A program made the translations under genes and the position numbers. Shown one piece after another: positions 1-8,600 of a stretch of 64,000 bases of DNA. The stretch covers positions 1-64,000 of the forward strand of contig NZ_JBGCCH010000007.1 in the NCBI RefSeq assembly GCF_041261205.1, given 5' to 3'. Position 1 is the stretch's first letter. Each line of letters starts with the position of its first letter. The stretch comes from Catenulispora sp. MAP5-51. GTDB lineage: Bacteria; Actinomycetota; Actinomycetes; Streptomycetales; Catenulisporaceae. The notes below the pieces were generated by a model. It was not told the origin of the DNA. It saw only the letters and a program-made list of their open reading frames with translations, and searched no databases.

Positions 1-95
1 CGGGTTCACGGGTGCCACCAGTGTGTTGTTCGGCTCGGTATCGGCGGCGTTCACGGTGGTCAGTGCCACACAGATCACCGCCACGGCACCTGCGG
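1..95. repeat. Exact 95-bp direct repeat, copy 1
   Basis: Bases 1-95 are identical to bases 244-338, an offset of 243 bp, which is exactly 81 codons or one IPT domain. The next base differs (g versus c). The copy may extend upstream of the window. Confidence 0.95.
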
Positions 96-934
96 GTACA
101 GGTTCGGTGTCGGTCACCGTGACGACACCGGGCGGGACGAGTAACAGTGTTAGCTACACGTACGTGGCGGCGCCGGTAGTGAGCAGCATCAGTCCGGTGC
201 AGGGCCCGAGTACGGGTGGGAACACGGTCACGATCACCGGGACCGGGTTCACGGGTGCCACCAGTGTGTTGTTCGGCTCGGTATCGGCGGCGTTCACGGT
301 GGTCAGTGCCACACAGATCACCGCCACGGCACCTGCGGCACCCGTGGCGCCGGTCGCGGTCACGGTCGTCACTGCCGGAGGCACCAGCAACGGGGTGTTG
401 TACTTCTACGTCCCGCCGCCGACCGTGGCCAGTGTCTCCCCCTCGATGGGGCCGATCGCCGGCGGCAATACCGTCACCATCACCGGCACCGGCCTGACGC
501 TCACCACGGCCGTCCATTTCGGAACCGGCGCGGCCACCGGAATCGTGATCGTCTCAGACAATCAGATCACGGCCCAAGCCCCCAGCGGTTCCGGAACTGT
601 CGCTGTCACGGTGACCACGCCGGGCGGCACGAGCCTGCCGGGAGTGGGCAGCCCGTACTACACCTATGTCGCCCTCCCGGTCATCACCACCCTCAACCCC
701 ACTCAGGGACCGGCCAGTGGCGGAAACGCGGTCACCATCAGCGGAAACCATCTCGGCCTGACCACATCCGTCCTGATCGGCGGAATCAGAGTGCCCTTCG
801 TCGCGATCTCAGATGGCGAACTCGTAGCCGTCAGCCCGGGCGGCGCCCCCGGCCCCGTCTCCGTCACGGCGACCACACCGGGGGGCGTCAGCAACTCCGC
901 CAGCTACCAGTTGGTCGCTGGCCCGGGCGTGTGA
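2..934 (+). CDS. IPT/TIG-repeat protein, 5'-truncated by window
   Basis: The reading frame is open from the first bases of the window, so the true start lies upstream. About four IPT/TIG (immunoglobulin-like, plexin/transcription-factor) repeats of roughly 80 residues are visible. Each has the pattern 'GP..GGNTVTITGTG...T.V.FG......V.S..QITA..P.G.G.V.VTVTTPGGTS'. The family is typically found in extracellular or adhesin-like proteins; no enzymatic motif is seen. The first two visible repeats are nearly identical at DNA level. The related proteins at 19674 and 21512 share the same repeat type. The C-terminus ends shortly after the last repeat, with no LPXTG or membrane anchor. Family assignment is firm; function is unknown. 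Confidence 0.85.
   Translation, partial: GFTGATSVLFGSVSAAFTVVSATQITATAPAGTGSVSVTVTTPGGTSNSVSYTYVAAPVVSSISPVQGPSTGGNTVTITGTGFTGATSVLFGSVSAAFTVVSATQITATAPAAPVAPVAVTVVTAGGTSNGVLYFYVPPPTVASVSPSMGPIAGGNTVTITGTGLTLTTAVHFGTGAATGIVIVSDNQITAQAPSGSGTVAVTVTTPGGTSLPGVGSPYYTYVALPVITTLNPTQGPASGGNAVTISGNHLGLTTSVLIGGIRVPFVAISDGELVAVSPGGAPGPVSVTATTPGGVSNSASYQLVAGPGV
244..338. repeat. Exact 95-bp direct repeat, copy 2
   Basis: Second copy of the 95-bp sequence at 1-95. Identity at silent positions implies recent in-frame domain duplication or gene conversion, because the other IPT repeats in the same gene differ strongly. Confidence 0.95.
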
Positions 935-1453
935 GCCGGAGCGGAATCGATACGCCTTGCGACCGAATGCCCGGCGTGGGGCCTGTGCTGAGGAGGAGCC
1001 TCGCGTCGCGGTTGCCGGGACAGGGGAACGGCCGTTCCGGCTGCTGCGTCCGGGGATCCAGCATGCTTTGACACCGCCTGGCCTGGACCCTGGTGCTGCT
1101 CCTGAACGGCGGACCTGCGAAAGGCGAGGGCCCGTATCGACTGGAGGATGCCTTGGGCTGGGAGCCGGCGGATTCGGCGTTCGATCGCAGTGTCCTGCCG
1201 CAGTTCCATCCGCGGATCCATGTCGACTTCAACTTCGTCACTCTGAAACGGGATGAAGCCATCACAACGGGCAACAGAGTCCTACACCGCTCGGCTCTGG
1301 TTGCGTCAGCGAGATTCATTTGTGGGCCATCCGAATGACTACCTGACATAGGTGGGTTGCCCGCAGCCGGCTCTGGCGAGATCACGGATGACACATCGTA
1401 GGTTGGCATGCGCTGGTTGCGCTGAAACCTCCCAGGATTGAGGAGCAGGTACC
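935..1453. other. Intergenic, no convincing gene
   Basis: About 520 bp between the IPT protein and the Ig-like protein. Open frames exist on both strands, but none shows a recognisable domain, a good ribosome binding site or a consistent codon bias. The last part must hold the promoter of the gene at 1454. Confidence 0.6.
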
Positions 1454-2011
1454 TTGCAAAGCTGGCAAAAACGGGGTGCATGGACGACCTTGGCCTTCAC
1501 TGCGCTGACCGTGGTGGCCTTCGCTTCACCGGCTGAGGCGCAGGTGTCGTCGACGACCACGGTCAGCGCGTCGCCTTCGACGGCGCCCACGGGGCGATCG
1601 GTAGCACTAAATGCTGCGGTGACCTGCGCTGGAGACCCGAGCGGTGGCCTCGGCATGACGTTCTTCGACGGCGGAAAGCTGCTGGCGACCGTCCCCGTGG
1701 CGGCGGACGGGACGTCGAGCCTCACAACCGGCTTCACCACGACCGGCGCTCACACGATGACGGCGGCGTACAACGGCGACGGCAACTGTGACGCGTCGAG
1801 CGGCACGACCACGGTCGAGGTGACGCCGACACCGCCGCCCGGGCCGGACATTCACAACACCTACGATATCCACAACGCTTACAACAACATCCATATCACT
1901 CGCATCCACAATATCCACATCCACAGCATCCGCATCCACAGCATCGTCAAGGATGGCGGCCGCCATCGATCGTGGAAGTCCGGGTCGAACAGGCATCGGA
2001 AGTCGCACTGA
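1454..2011 (+). CDS. Secreted Ig-like (Big_3-type) protein with Ile-His-rich tail
   Basis: The TTG start at 1454 is chosen because AGGAG lies at 1441-1445, 8 nt upstream, and the frame opens with a signal peptide (hydrophobic 'TLAFTALTVVAFA', cleavage near 'AEA/Q', residue 29-30). Residues about 30-125 form one bacterial Ig-like domain 3 unit, with 'GGLGMTFFDGGKLLATVPV' and 'GAHTMTAAYNGDGNCDASS'. After a Pro-rich linker the last ~55 residues are a low-complexity tail of repeated I-H and I-H-N/S units ending in basic residues. Codons there still end mostly in C or G, so the frame is probably real and not a frameshift. The role of the tail is unknown; metal binding or surface adsorption is possible. 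The protein is probably extracellular. Confidence 0.7.
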   Translation: MQSWQKRGAWTTLAFTALTVVAFASPAEAQVSSTTTVSASPSTAPTGRSVALNAAVTCAGDPSGGLGMTFFDGGKLLATVPVAADGTSSLTTGFTTTGAHTMTAAYNGDGNCDASSGTTTVEVTPTPPPGPDIHNTYDIHNAYNNIHITRIHNIHIHSIRIHSIVKDGGRHRSWKSGSNRHRKSH

Positions 2012-2096
2012 CTGCCCCGCGACCAGGCCAGGACGACCCGAGGGAATGACGACCCTGTTTACTCCCGCCCCTGACTCGGTCATGGCGTAGCACTCC

Positions 2097-2417
2097 TCAG
2101 GTCGGTCGCCCCGGGAGCATGTGCCGTCTTATGGCCGCAGGCCATGTGCGGAGCGCGCGAAGGCGACCGGTTTGCCGAGCGATCTCGCCGGGCCAGAGGG
2201 CTTCCTCTGTCCCGGCGAGGGTCTTCACGGGTCCTCCACCCTCGGTGGCCAAGCCGAGGAAGCCGATGACGACGATCGTCGCGACGGCCGAAGTCAGGAG
2301 GGCCAGCGAGGTAAGGGCACCGACGTTCCAGCCGTCAGTGGCTGTGGTGGCGCGATGAGTCGAGGTCAAGAACAGTGCCGTTTCGTGCGCAGGAGTAAGG
2401 GTTGTGGGTGACGGCAC
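2097..2417 (-). CDS. Small single-pass membrane protein
   Basis: 106 residues with one clear hydrophobic segment ('LTSLALLTSAVATIVVIGFLGLA') at about residues 34-56, flanked by polar, Ser/Thr-rich N-terminal and basic C-terminal parts. The GTG start lies two bases after the stop of the gene ending at 2420, which suggests translational coupling in a leftward unit with the two genes before it. No known family is recognised. It may be part of a degenerate conjugation module. Existence is plausible but not certain. Confidence 0.4.
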   Translation of the reverse strand: MPSPTTLTPAHETALFLTSTHRATTATDGWNVGALTSLALLTSAVATIVVIGFLGLATEGGGPVKTLAGTEEALWPGEIARQTGRLRALRTWPAAIRRHMLPGRPT

Positions 2418-2419
2418 GT

Positions 2420-3052
2420 CTAGTCCGACATGGCGAGGCTGAGCAAGACGGGGGCGGGCGTAGAGCTGTGTGCGGTGATCGTGGACTCGACGGCTGGATG
2501 ACCGGCGCTGACGCGGTGGACCACGAAGACTGAGGTCCCGGACTTGTTGCGTCGGATGAAATCGAACACACGGTTGCCGTCAGGGCTGATCCAACGGCGC
2601 ATCGCGACTGGTTCGTTGGCGTAGCTCGCGCTCTGCCAGTCGTGATACGTGAGCGAGACTCCGACGAAGGAAGCACTCTGGTCTGGGACGTCCGGCTGGG
2701 CGCCATATGTGATGGCGGCGTCGATCGCTGCAGCGAGGGCCACCGGAGACAGGTTTTCTGCTTCGACGCTCCAGCAGTTACAGCAGATATCGGCCGAGCT
2801 CTGGCCCGTGCTGGACACTGTGGCGGTCAGGGTGACGGTTGAGAGCGGGCTGGTCCAGCTCGTGGAGAGGTAGATGGTGTCCCCGTCGATGTTCTCGGCG
2901 GGAATGTCGCGTCTCCAGTCGATGGGGAGTGCGAGTGTGACTTCGTTGCCAGCGGACGGTCGGGTGCCCACCCGCTCAGCGAGCCCACCACCGTCCGGCG
3001 GAGGTTCTGATCGTCCGATACACGATCGTCGGGTCTTGGCACTGGCCATCAA
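2420..3052 (-). CDS. Hypothetical protein of the leftward relic module
   Basis: 210 residues; the start is TTG/ATG at 3052-3050. No family is recognised. The middle part alternates hydrophobic and polar residues ('TIYLSTSWTSPLSTVTLTATV') as in a beta-rich domain, and a later segment 'SYANEPVAMRRWISPDGNRVFDFIRRNKSGTSVFVVHR' (broken by eye into shorter motifs) looks globular. No signal peptide or membrane segment is visible. It lies between a truncated NlpC/P60 peptidase upstream and a small membrane protein downstream on the same strand, an arrangement common in actinomycete integrative conjugative elements, where unnamed accessory genes follow the lysozyme/peptidase gene. Function is unknown. 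Confidence 0.5.
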   Translation of the reverse strand: MMASAKTRRSCIGRSEPPPDGGGLAERVGTRPSAGNEVTLALPIDWRRDIPAENIDGDTIYLSTSWTSPLSTVTLTATVSSTGQSSADICCNCWSVEAENLSPVALAAAIDAAITYGAQPDVPDQSASFVGVSLTYHDWQSASYANEPVAMRRWISPDGNRVFDFIRRNKSGTSVFVVHRVSAGHPAVESTITAHSSTPAPVLLSLAMSD

Positions 3053-3150
3053 ATACTGCTCGACCTGCTGTTTGATGGCGCCTTGGCCACACTTTGAGGG
3101 GGTCGGGCAACGGTCACCGGAACGGTCCCCGAACTGCGCCGCGTGACGGC

Positions 3151-3492
3151 CTAGCGGTCCGCGCTCGGCCGAGTCGCGGCGAAGAGGTCATCCGCTGCTA
3201 GCGGGTCGAGCCGAATCGCTGCGCCCGTTCTAGGGGCGTCAAGAATGGCGCCGGCGCCGACGAAGATTGCCACATGATGAGCAAAATCGCTATTCCCATA
3301 GAAAACGAGATGCCTTGGCTTCAACGAGGTAAGGGGAACGGCCGGTCCGTGGCGATACTGGTCTGTGGCGGTGCGGGGAATGTTGATTCCGGCACTTGCG
3401 TAGGCCGCCATGGCCAACCCTGAACAGTCGTAGCCGGCATCGCCTTTGGCCGGCCCTTTGCAGCCCCAGACGTGCATCAGTGGCGACTCCAT
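3151..3492 (-). pseudogene. NlpC/P60 (C40) peptidase fragment, N-terminus lost
   Basis: The C-terminal catalytic domain of a cell-wall gamma-D-glutamyl-diamino-acid peptidase is clear: 'GYDCSGLAMAAYASAGINIP' carries the catalytic Cys (residue 23 from the first ATG), and 'FAHHVAIFVG' carries the His (residue 73). The strand that normally precedes the Cys ('PYVWGGKGP') is present as 'PLMHVWGCKGP' immediately after the first ATG, so the domain lacks its N-terminal helix. An in-frame TAA lies at 3504-3502, four codons upstream, and the sequence beyond it resembles the missing helix ('EALAAVR'). This fits a bifunctional lysozyme/C40 peptidase of a conjugative element that has been broken. It could still be expressed as a short protein, but activity is doubtful. 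Confidence 0.7.
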
Positions 3493-3801
3493 ACGGGTGG
3501 CTTATGCGCATGTCGCTGGCCGCGGCCGCACGATCCGAACCGCCGCCAGCGCTTCGCATGGCCACCCGGTCACGTGCGCTTTCGTGAAACGCCCGGCTAT
3601 TGAGTCACTCGGCCGTCGGACCCACCCGCCCAAACGAGCCCGGGGTAGAAGCGCTGGCGTTCACCTCCCGACCAACCCACGCTGCTCATGGAGCTGAAGC
3701 CCGGCCCATGCCCTGAGTGGCCTCGTTTGTCCGCTCCAGGGGAGGGGATCACGCCGTGTGAAGCTTGCGATGCAAGGGACCATCTCTCAATACCGGGAGC
3801 A
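3493..3801. other. Divergent intergenic region before the FAAL gene
   Basis: Holds the remains of the N-terminal part of the C40 peptidase on the minus strand and, presumably, the promoter of the FAAL-PKS operon on the plus strand. In-frame extension of the FAAL from 3688 gives sequence without family similarity, so it is treated as leader. Confidence 0.5.
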
Positions 3802-5685
3802 ATGATGCCTGTTCTTCAACAGCAAGATATAGCGGTCGACCAGTCGCTGATGAAGCTGCTTACTTATCGGGCGAAGAGCCGTCCATACGAGCGCGCATTC
3901 ACCTTCGTAGACTTCCCTGGGTCTGACGCCACCGGGTCCCACCGCACTTTGACCTGGAGCCAGCTCGAAGCGCGGGTACAAGCAATAGCAGTGCAACTGG
4001 TGCAATGGGCGAAGCCAGACGACCGCGTAGCGTTGGCGCTACCGCAGGGCCTTGATTATGTGGCGGCATTTCTCGGGTGTCTGCGCGCTGGCGTCGTGGC
4101 AGTGCCGCTGCTTCCTCTAGATGCGGCCGGCCACGCCGACCGTGTGGCCAGAGTGCTTGAGGACTGCGAGCCAGCTTGCGCCTTGGTGCCATTCGACAGG
4201 GCGCAGGAGCTGCGGACGTTTCAGGGGGCGTCCGGAGCGCGCGAGATTCCGCTTGTGCCCGTCGCCAGCGGGCACGTGACGCCAGATATTCCGAGCGAGC
4301 GGCCGGCAGCGATATCCCGCGACTGCCCGTCGTCATCGTTTGAGCCAGAGTTGGACGAGATAGCATACCTGCAGTACACGTCGGGTTCGACGCGCTCGCC
4401 CGCCGGAGTGATGATCAGCCATCGCAACATGGTCGTCAACGCGCTCCAGGCGCTCGCGAGCCTCGGTACTCCACTGCCACAGTTGACCGCCGTCAGTTGG
4501 CTTCCCCTGTTCCACGACATGGGTCTGATGCTCGGCATCGTGGCCCCGATCGTCGGCGGGTTCCCCGCCGTGCTGATGGACCCCGTCGCATTCCTGGAGA
4601 AGCCGGAGCGATGGCTGCGCCTGCTTGGCCAGTACCCGGGCACAGTCTCGGCCGCGCCGAACTTCGCGTACGACTATTGCGTGGCGAAGGTCGACCATGC
4701 GCGGATCGGCGAGCTGCGGCTCGACCGGGTGAAGATGCTCGTCAACGGAAGCGAGCCGGTGTCGTCGACCTCCTTGCAACGCTTCCAGCAAACCTTTGCG
4801 CAAGCAGGCTTGCGCCCGGAAGCGCAGCGGCCTTCATATGGCCTTGCGGAAGCCACCGTGTTTGTCACCACCCGTGTTGAGACGGCCGCTCCGTTGTACG
4901 TGGCATGCCGCCGCGACCGGCTCGCTGAGGGCTATATCGAGCCGGTCCCGCCAGAGACGGAGCAGACGGCATCAGACGCGGTCACAATGCTCGTGAGCTG
5001 CGGCGTCCCGGTTGGCCAAGAGTTGCGGATCATCGATCCGAGGACCCGCGCCGTACTGCCGGATGACACCGTGGGCGAGATCGCGGTACGCGGCCCAAAT
5101 GTTGCCCGAGGCTATTGGAAGCGCGCCGAGGAGACGGCCGAGGTCTTCGAGGCAGTGGTGCCGGGCACGGGCGAGCAGCCCTGGCTACGCACGGGCGATC
5201 TCGGGGCGGTCCACGACGGGCGGCTGCTGGTGACCGGCCGCCTCAAGGATCTGCTGATCGTCGACGGCCGCAACCACTATCCGCAGGACATTGAGGAGAC
5301 AGTCCGGGCTGCGCTGGATGCCGCGCCCAACGAGCGGATCGCAGTCTTTTCTGTGCCAGGGGAAGAGGGCGGTGAACAGGTCATTGCCGTAGCTGAGCGG
5401 CGCCGGGCCCAGATCCCGCAGGGCGCCGAACGCGCCGCACTCGATAGCGTGGCACGCGGTCGAGTCGCCACCGTACACGGACTGCGGCTCGAAGGGCTCG
5501 TTCTGGTCAGCCCCGCCACGATCCCGCGCACCTCCAGTGGCAAAGTCGCGCGAGTCCAGTGCCGCGCCGCGTTCTTGCAGGGCCAATACGCCGAGCACGG
5601 CGAATCCGGCACACCTGATGGCGCCGCACATGAGCTCACAGCAGCGCTCGAATCCGGAGAGCAGAGCGTGCAACGAAATGGGTGA
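3802..5685 (+). CDS. Fatty acyl-AMP ligase (FadD32-like)
   Basis: Activates a fatty acid as acyl-adenylate and passes it to a carrier protein, here most likely the N-terminal ACP of the next gene. The start is ATG 3802 or the adjacent ATG 3805, with GGGAG at 3795-3799. Adenylate-forming motifs in order: P-loop 'YTSGSTRSPAGVMISH' (T193-S194-G195-S196-T197), 'WLPLFHDMGLM' typical of FAALs, 'SYGLAEATVFV', the FAAL-type 'VSCGVPVGQELRIIDP', 'LRTGDLG' (D466) and the C-terminal lysine 'SSGKVARVQC' (K581). At 627 residues it is the usual FAAL length. Its stop overlaps the PKS start by 8 nt, so the two are translationally coupled, as fadD32 and pks13 are paired in mycolate producers. Fatty acid length cannot be read from sequence. 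Confidence 0.93.
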   Translation: MMPVLQQQDIAVDQSLMKLLTYRAKSRPYERAFTFVDFPGSDATGSHRTLTWSQLEARVQAIAVQLVQWAKPDDRVALALPQGLDYVAAFLGCLRAGVVAVPLLPLDAAGHADRVARVLEDCEPACALVPFDRAQELRTFQGASGAREIPLVPVASGHVTPDIPSERPAAISRDCPSSSFEPELDEIAYLQYTSGSTRSPAGVMISHRNMVVNALQALASLGTPLPQLTAVSWLPLFHDMGLMLGIVAPIVGGFPAVLMDPVAFLEKPERWLRLLGQYPGTVSAAPNFAYDYCVAKVDHARIGELRLDRVKMLVNGSEPVSSTSLQRFQQTFAQAGLRPEAQRPSYGLAEATVFVTTRVETAAPLYVACRRDRLAEGYIEPVPPETEQTASDAVTMLVSCGVPVGQELRIIDPRTRAVLPDDTVGEIAVRGPNVARGYWKRAEETAEVFEAVVPGTGEQPWLRTGDLGAVHDGRLLVTGRLKDLLIVDGRNHYPQDIEETVRAALDAAPNERIAVFSVPGEEGGEQVIAVAERRRAQIPQGAERAALDSVARGRVATVHGLRLEGLVLVSPATIPRTSSGKVARVQCRAAFLQGQYAEHGESGTPDGAAHELTAALESGEQSVQRNG

Positions 5686-8600
5686 TCTCCCGATGGGGAA
5701 CGCGGGCCTCGAGGCTGATGTGCGCAGGCTGGTCTTACGCCGTCTGCATGAATGGCACAAAATCGACCCGACGTCCGTCAAGCCCGACAGACCGCTCGCC
5801 GAACAGGGTGTGAGCTCGCGCGACGCGGTGGCGCTCGCCGCGGAACTGTCGGAACTTGCCGAGGTCCGCCTTCCGGCGACGCTATTGTGGGAAGCCTCGA
5901 CGCTCGATGACTTGGCGCGCGTTGTCGGCGAATACGCCGGGGCCACGACGCCACCGGTAACGTGCCCGGATGCAGCCTCCTCCCCGGGGGCGGTACAAAT
6001 CGCCGTGGTCGGTGTTGGCTGCCGACTGCCCGGCGCGGTGAACTCGGCTGAAGAGTTCTGGCGTCTGCTTACCGCCGGCTCAGACGCCGTCTCCACGCTG
6101 CCCGAAGACCGGTGGCAGGGGTTTGCCTCGCGCGGTGATCCCGCAACTGCCGAGGTGACCAAACACGGCGGGTTCCTTGACGACCTTGCGGGCTTCGACG
6201 CGGAGTTCTTCGGTATTGCGCCGAGTGAGGCCGCAGCGATGGACCCCCAACAGCGCCTTTTGCTGGAGGTCGCTTACGAGAGCCTGGACCACGCCTCGAT
6301 CCCAGCTCACTCACTCGCCAGCACGCGAACCGGGGTGTTCGTCGGTGTCAGCGGCAACGAATACGCGCACCTGACCACTTCCACTCTCGAGGGCATCCAA
6401 GCGTGGACTGCGCCGGGAATTGCCCTGAGCATCGTCGCGAATCGCTTGTCGTACATGCTCGATTTGCGCGGTCCCAGCCTCGTTGTAGATACCGCGTGTT
6501 CTTCTTCCCTCGTGGCAGTCCACCAGGCGGTGCGCAGTCTCGTCGGCGGCGAGTGCGACGCCGCGCTCGCCGGTGGCGTCAACATCTTGCTTTCTCCCAT
6601 GGTGACGCTGGGATTCCAGCGTGCGGGCGCACTTGCACAAGACGGCCGGTGCAAGACCTTCGATGCTGCGGCGGACGGCATGGTGCGCAGCGAGGGCTGC
6701 GCCGTCGTGGTCCTCAAGAGGCTTTCCGACGCTGAGCTTAGCGGGGACCGCGTCCTCGCCGTAATCCAATCAAGCGCAGTCAATTCGGACGGCCGCTCCA
6801 ACGGGCTGCTAGCACCCAATGGGGCATCCCAGCGCGCTCTGTTATCAGAAGTCTATGCCCGAGATGGCGTCACCGCCGCCGCAGACGTCGACTACGTTGA
6901 AGCGCACGGCACAGGCACGGCACTTGGCGATCCGGTGGAGGCTGGAGCTTTGGGAGCTGTGCTGGGCCGCGGACGTGACCCAGACCGGCCGCTGCTGGTC
7001 GGCTCGGTGAAGACCAATCTTGGCCACCTCGAAGCCGCGGCCGGAATTGCGGGGCTCGTAAAGACCGTACTGGCGCTCCATCACGGCGAACTGCCGCCGA
7101 GCCTGCACTTCGAACAGCCCAACGACCACATCGACTTCGACGCCCTCTCGCTACGGGTAGTCACCGGGCCCGAGCCCTGGCCCCGCTACTCGGGCCACGC
7201 CACCGCAGGCGTATCGGCGTTCGGGTTCGGCGGCACCAACGCCCACGTAGTGCTTCGCGAATACGCACCCGCCGAGGCCCGCCCAGCGCCGGACGAAATT
7301 GCGGCGCCCGGCATGATCGCTCTGGACGCGCCGACGAGTGACAGACTGCGGGACGCCGCTGGAGACCTTGCCGCATGGCTGAATTCGCCACAGGCGGCCG
7401 GGGTGCGTTTGAGCGATGCGGCGCACACGCTTGTGAGGCGCCTCGGCGCTGGCCGGCATAGGGGCGCCGTTGTCGCGCGCAGCCGTGAGCAAGCAGCTGA
7501 AGCGCTTACGCGGCTGGCGGCAGGTGAGCCGCACCCAGGATGTGTTGAATACCAAACCGACGCTCAGCAGCGCGTCGAGGCCGGCTCGGTGTGGGTGTTC
7601 TCAGGCTACGGCTCGCAGTGGCCTGGTATGGCCCGGCGTCTGCTGGACGAAGAGGCGGCCTTCGCTGCGGCCATCGACTCGATGGAGCCGGTGCTCGAGC
7701 GCTGCGCCCGGTTCTCCCTGCGCGACGTGCTCGCGACGGACTCCGCCCTGAGCGATCCCGCCATCGCACAGCCGGCGCTATTCGGGGTGCAAGTGGCGCT
7801 CGCTTCCCTGTGGCGGGCGTACGGACTGCGGCCCGCCGCCATGATTGGGCACTCCATGGGAGAGATCTCCGCGGCTGTTGCTGCCGGAGCACTCTCGCTC
7901 GAAGCGGGTGCCCAGATTATCGCCTCCCGCTCGCGCCTGCTTAGCGGGCTGACCGGCGGAGCCATGGCCGTCGTGGGCTGCAGCGAGGGCGAAATCGCGG
8001 GCATGGCCGGAGACCTGGCGAGCATCAGAATCGCTGTTCACTCGTCTCCCGAACAGGCCGTTGTCGCCGGAACAGCCGCAGACGTCGAACTGCTGACATC
8101 CCGAGTCGAGCAGGCGGGAATGACTGTGCGCGCTCTAGATATCACAGCGGCCAGCCACACGGAGCACGTCGACTCCGTTCTGGAAGCTTTCTCAAAGGAA
8201 CTCGGTGTGGTCACGCACCAGGAACCGACGTGCCGGTTCTATCGGACTGCCGTTGAGGACCCGCGCGGAACCAATCCTCTCGATGCCGTCTACTGGTTGC
8301 GAAACCTGCGCATGCCGGTGCGCTTCCGCCAAGCCGTGGCCGCAGCCGCGGAGGACGGCCACCGCGTCTTCCTCGAGATCTCTCCGCACCCCACACAGCT
8401 GCATCCCATCGCGGAGACGCTGCGCGCAACCGGGGTCGAAGACGCTCTGTTGCTTCCCACCCTGCGCCGCGGCGACGACGAGACAGCAGGCTTTCGCCTC
8501 TCGCTGGCCGCCCTGATGCTCCGAGGCGATGTCGATCTCAACCGCTACAAGATTTATCCCGATGCGCAGATCATCGACATCCCCTCGAGGCGCTGGCGGC

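Noticed and set aside
957-1481. Overlapping frames between the IPT and Ig-like genes on both strands
   Set aside because: None shows a domain or start signals, and they overlap the start of the better supported gene at 1454.
1855-2100. Alternative Thr/Ser-rich frame over the I-H tail
   Set aside because: Third-position G/C is high only in the I-H frame; the other reading is low-complexity and lacks a terminus with homology.
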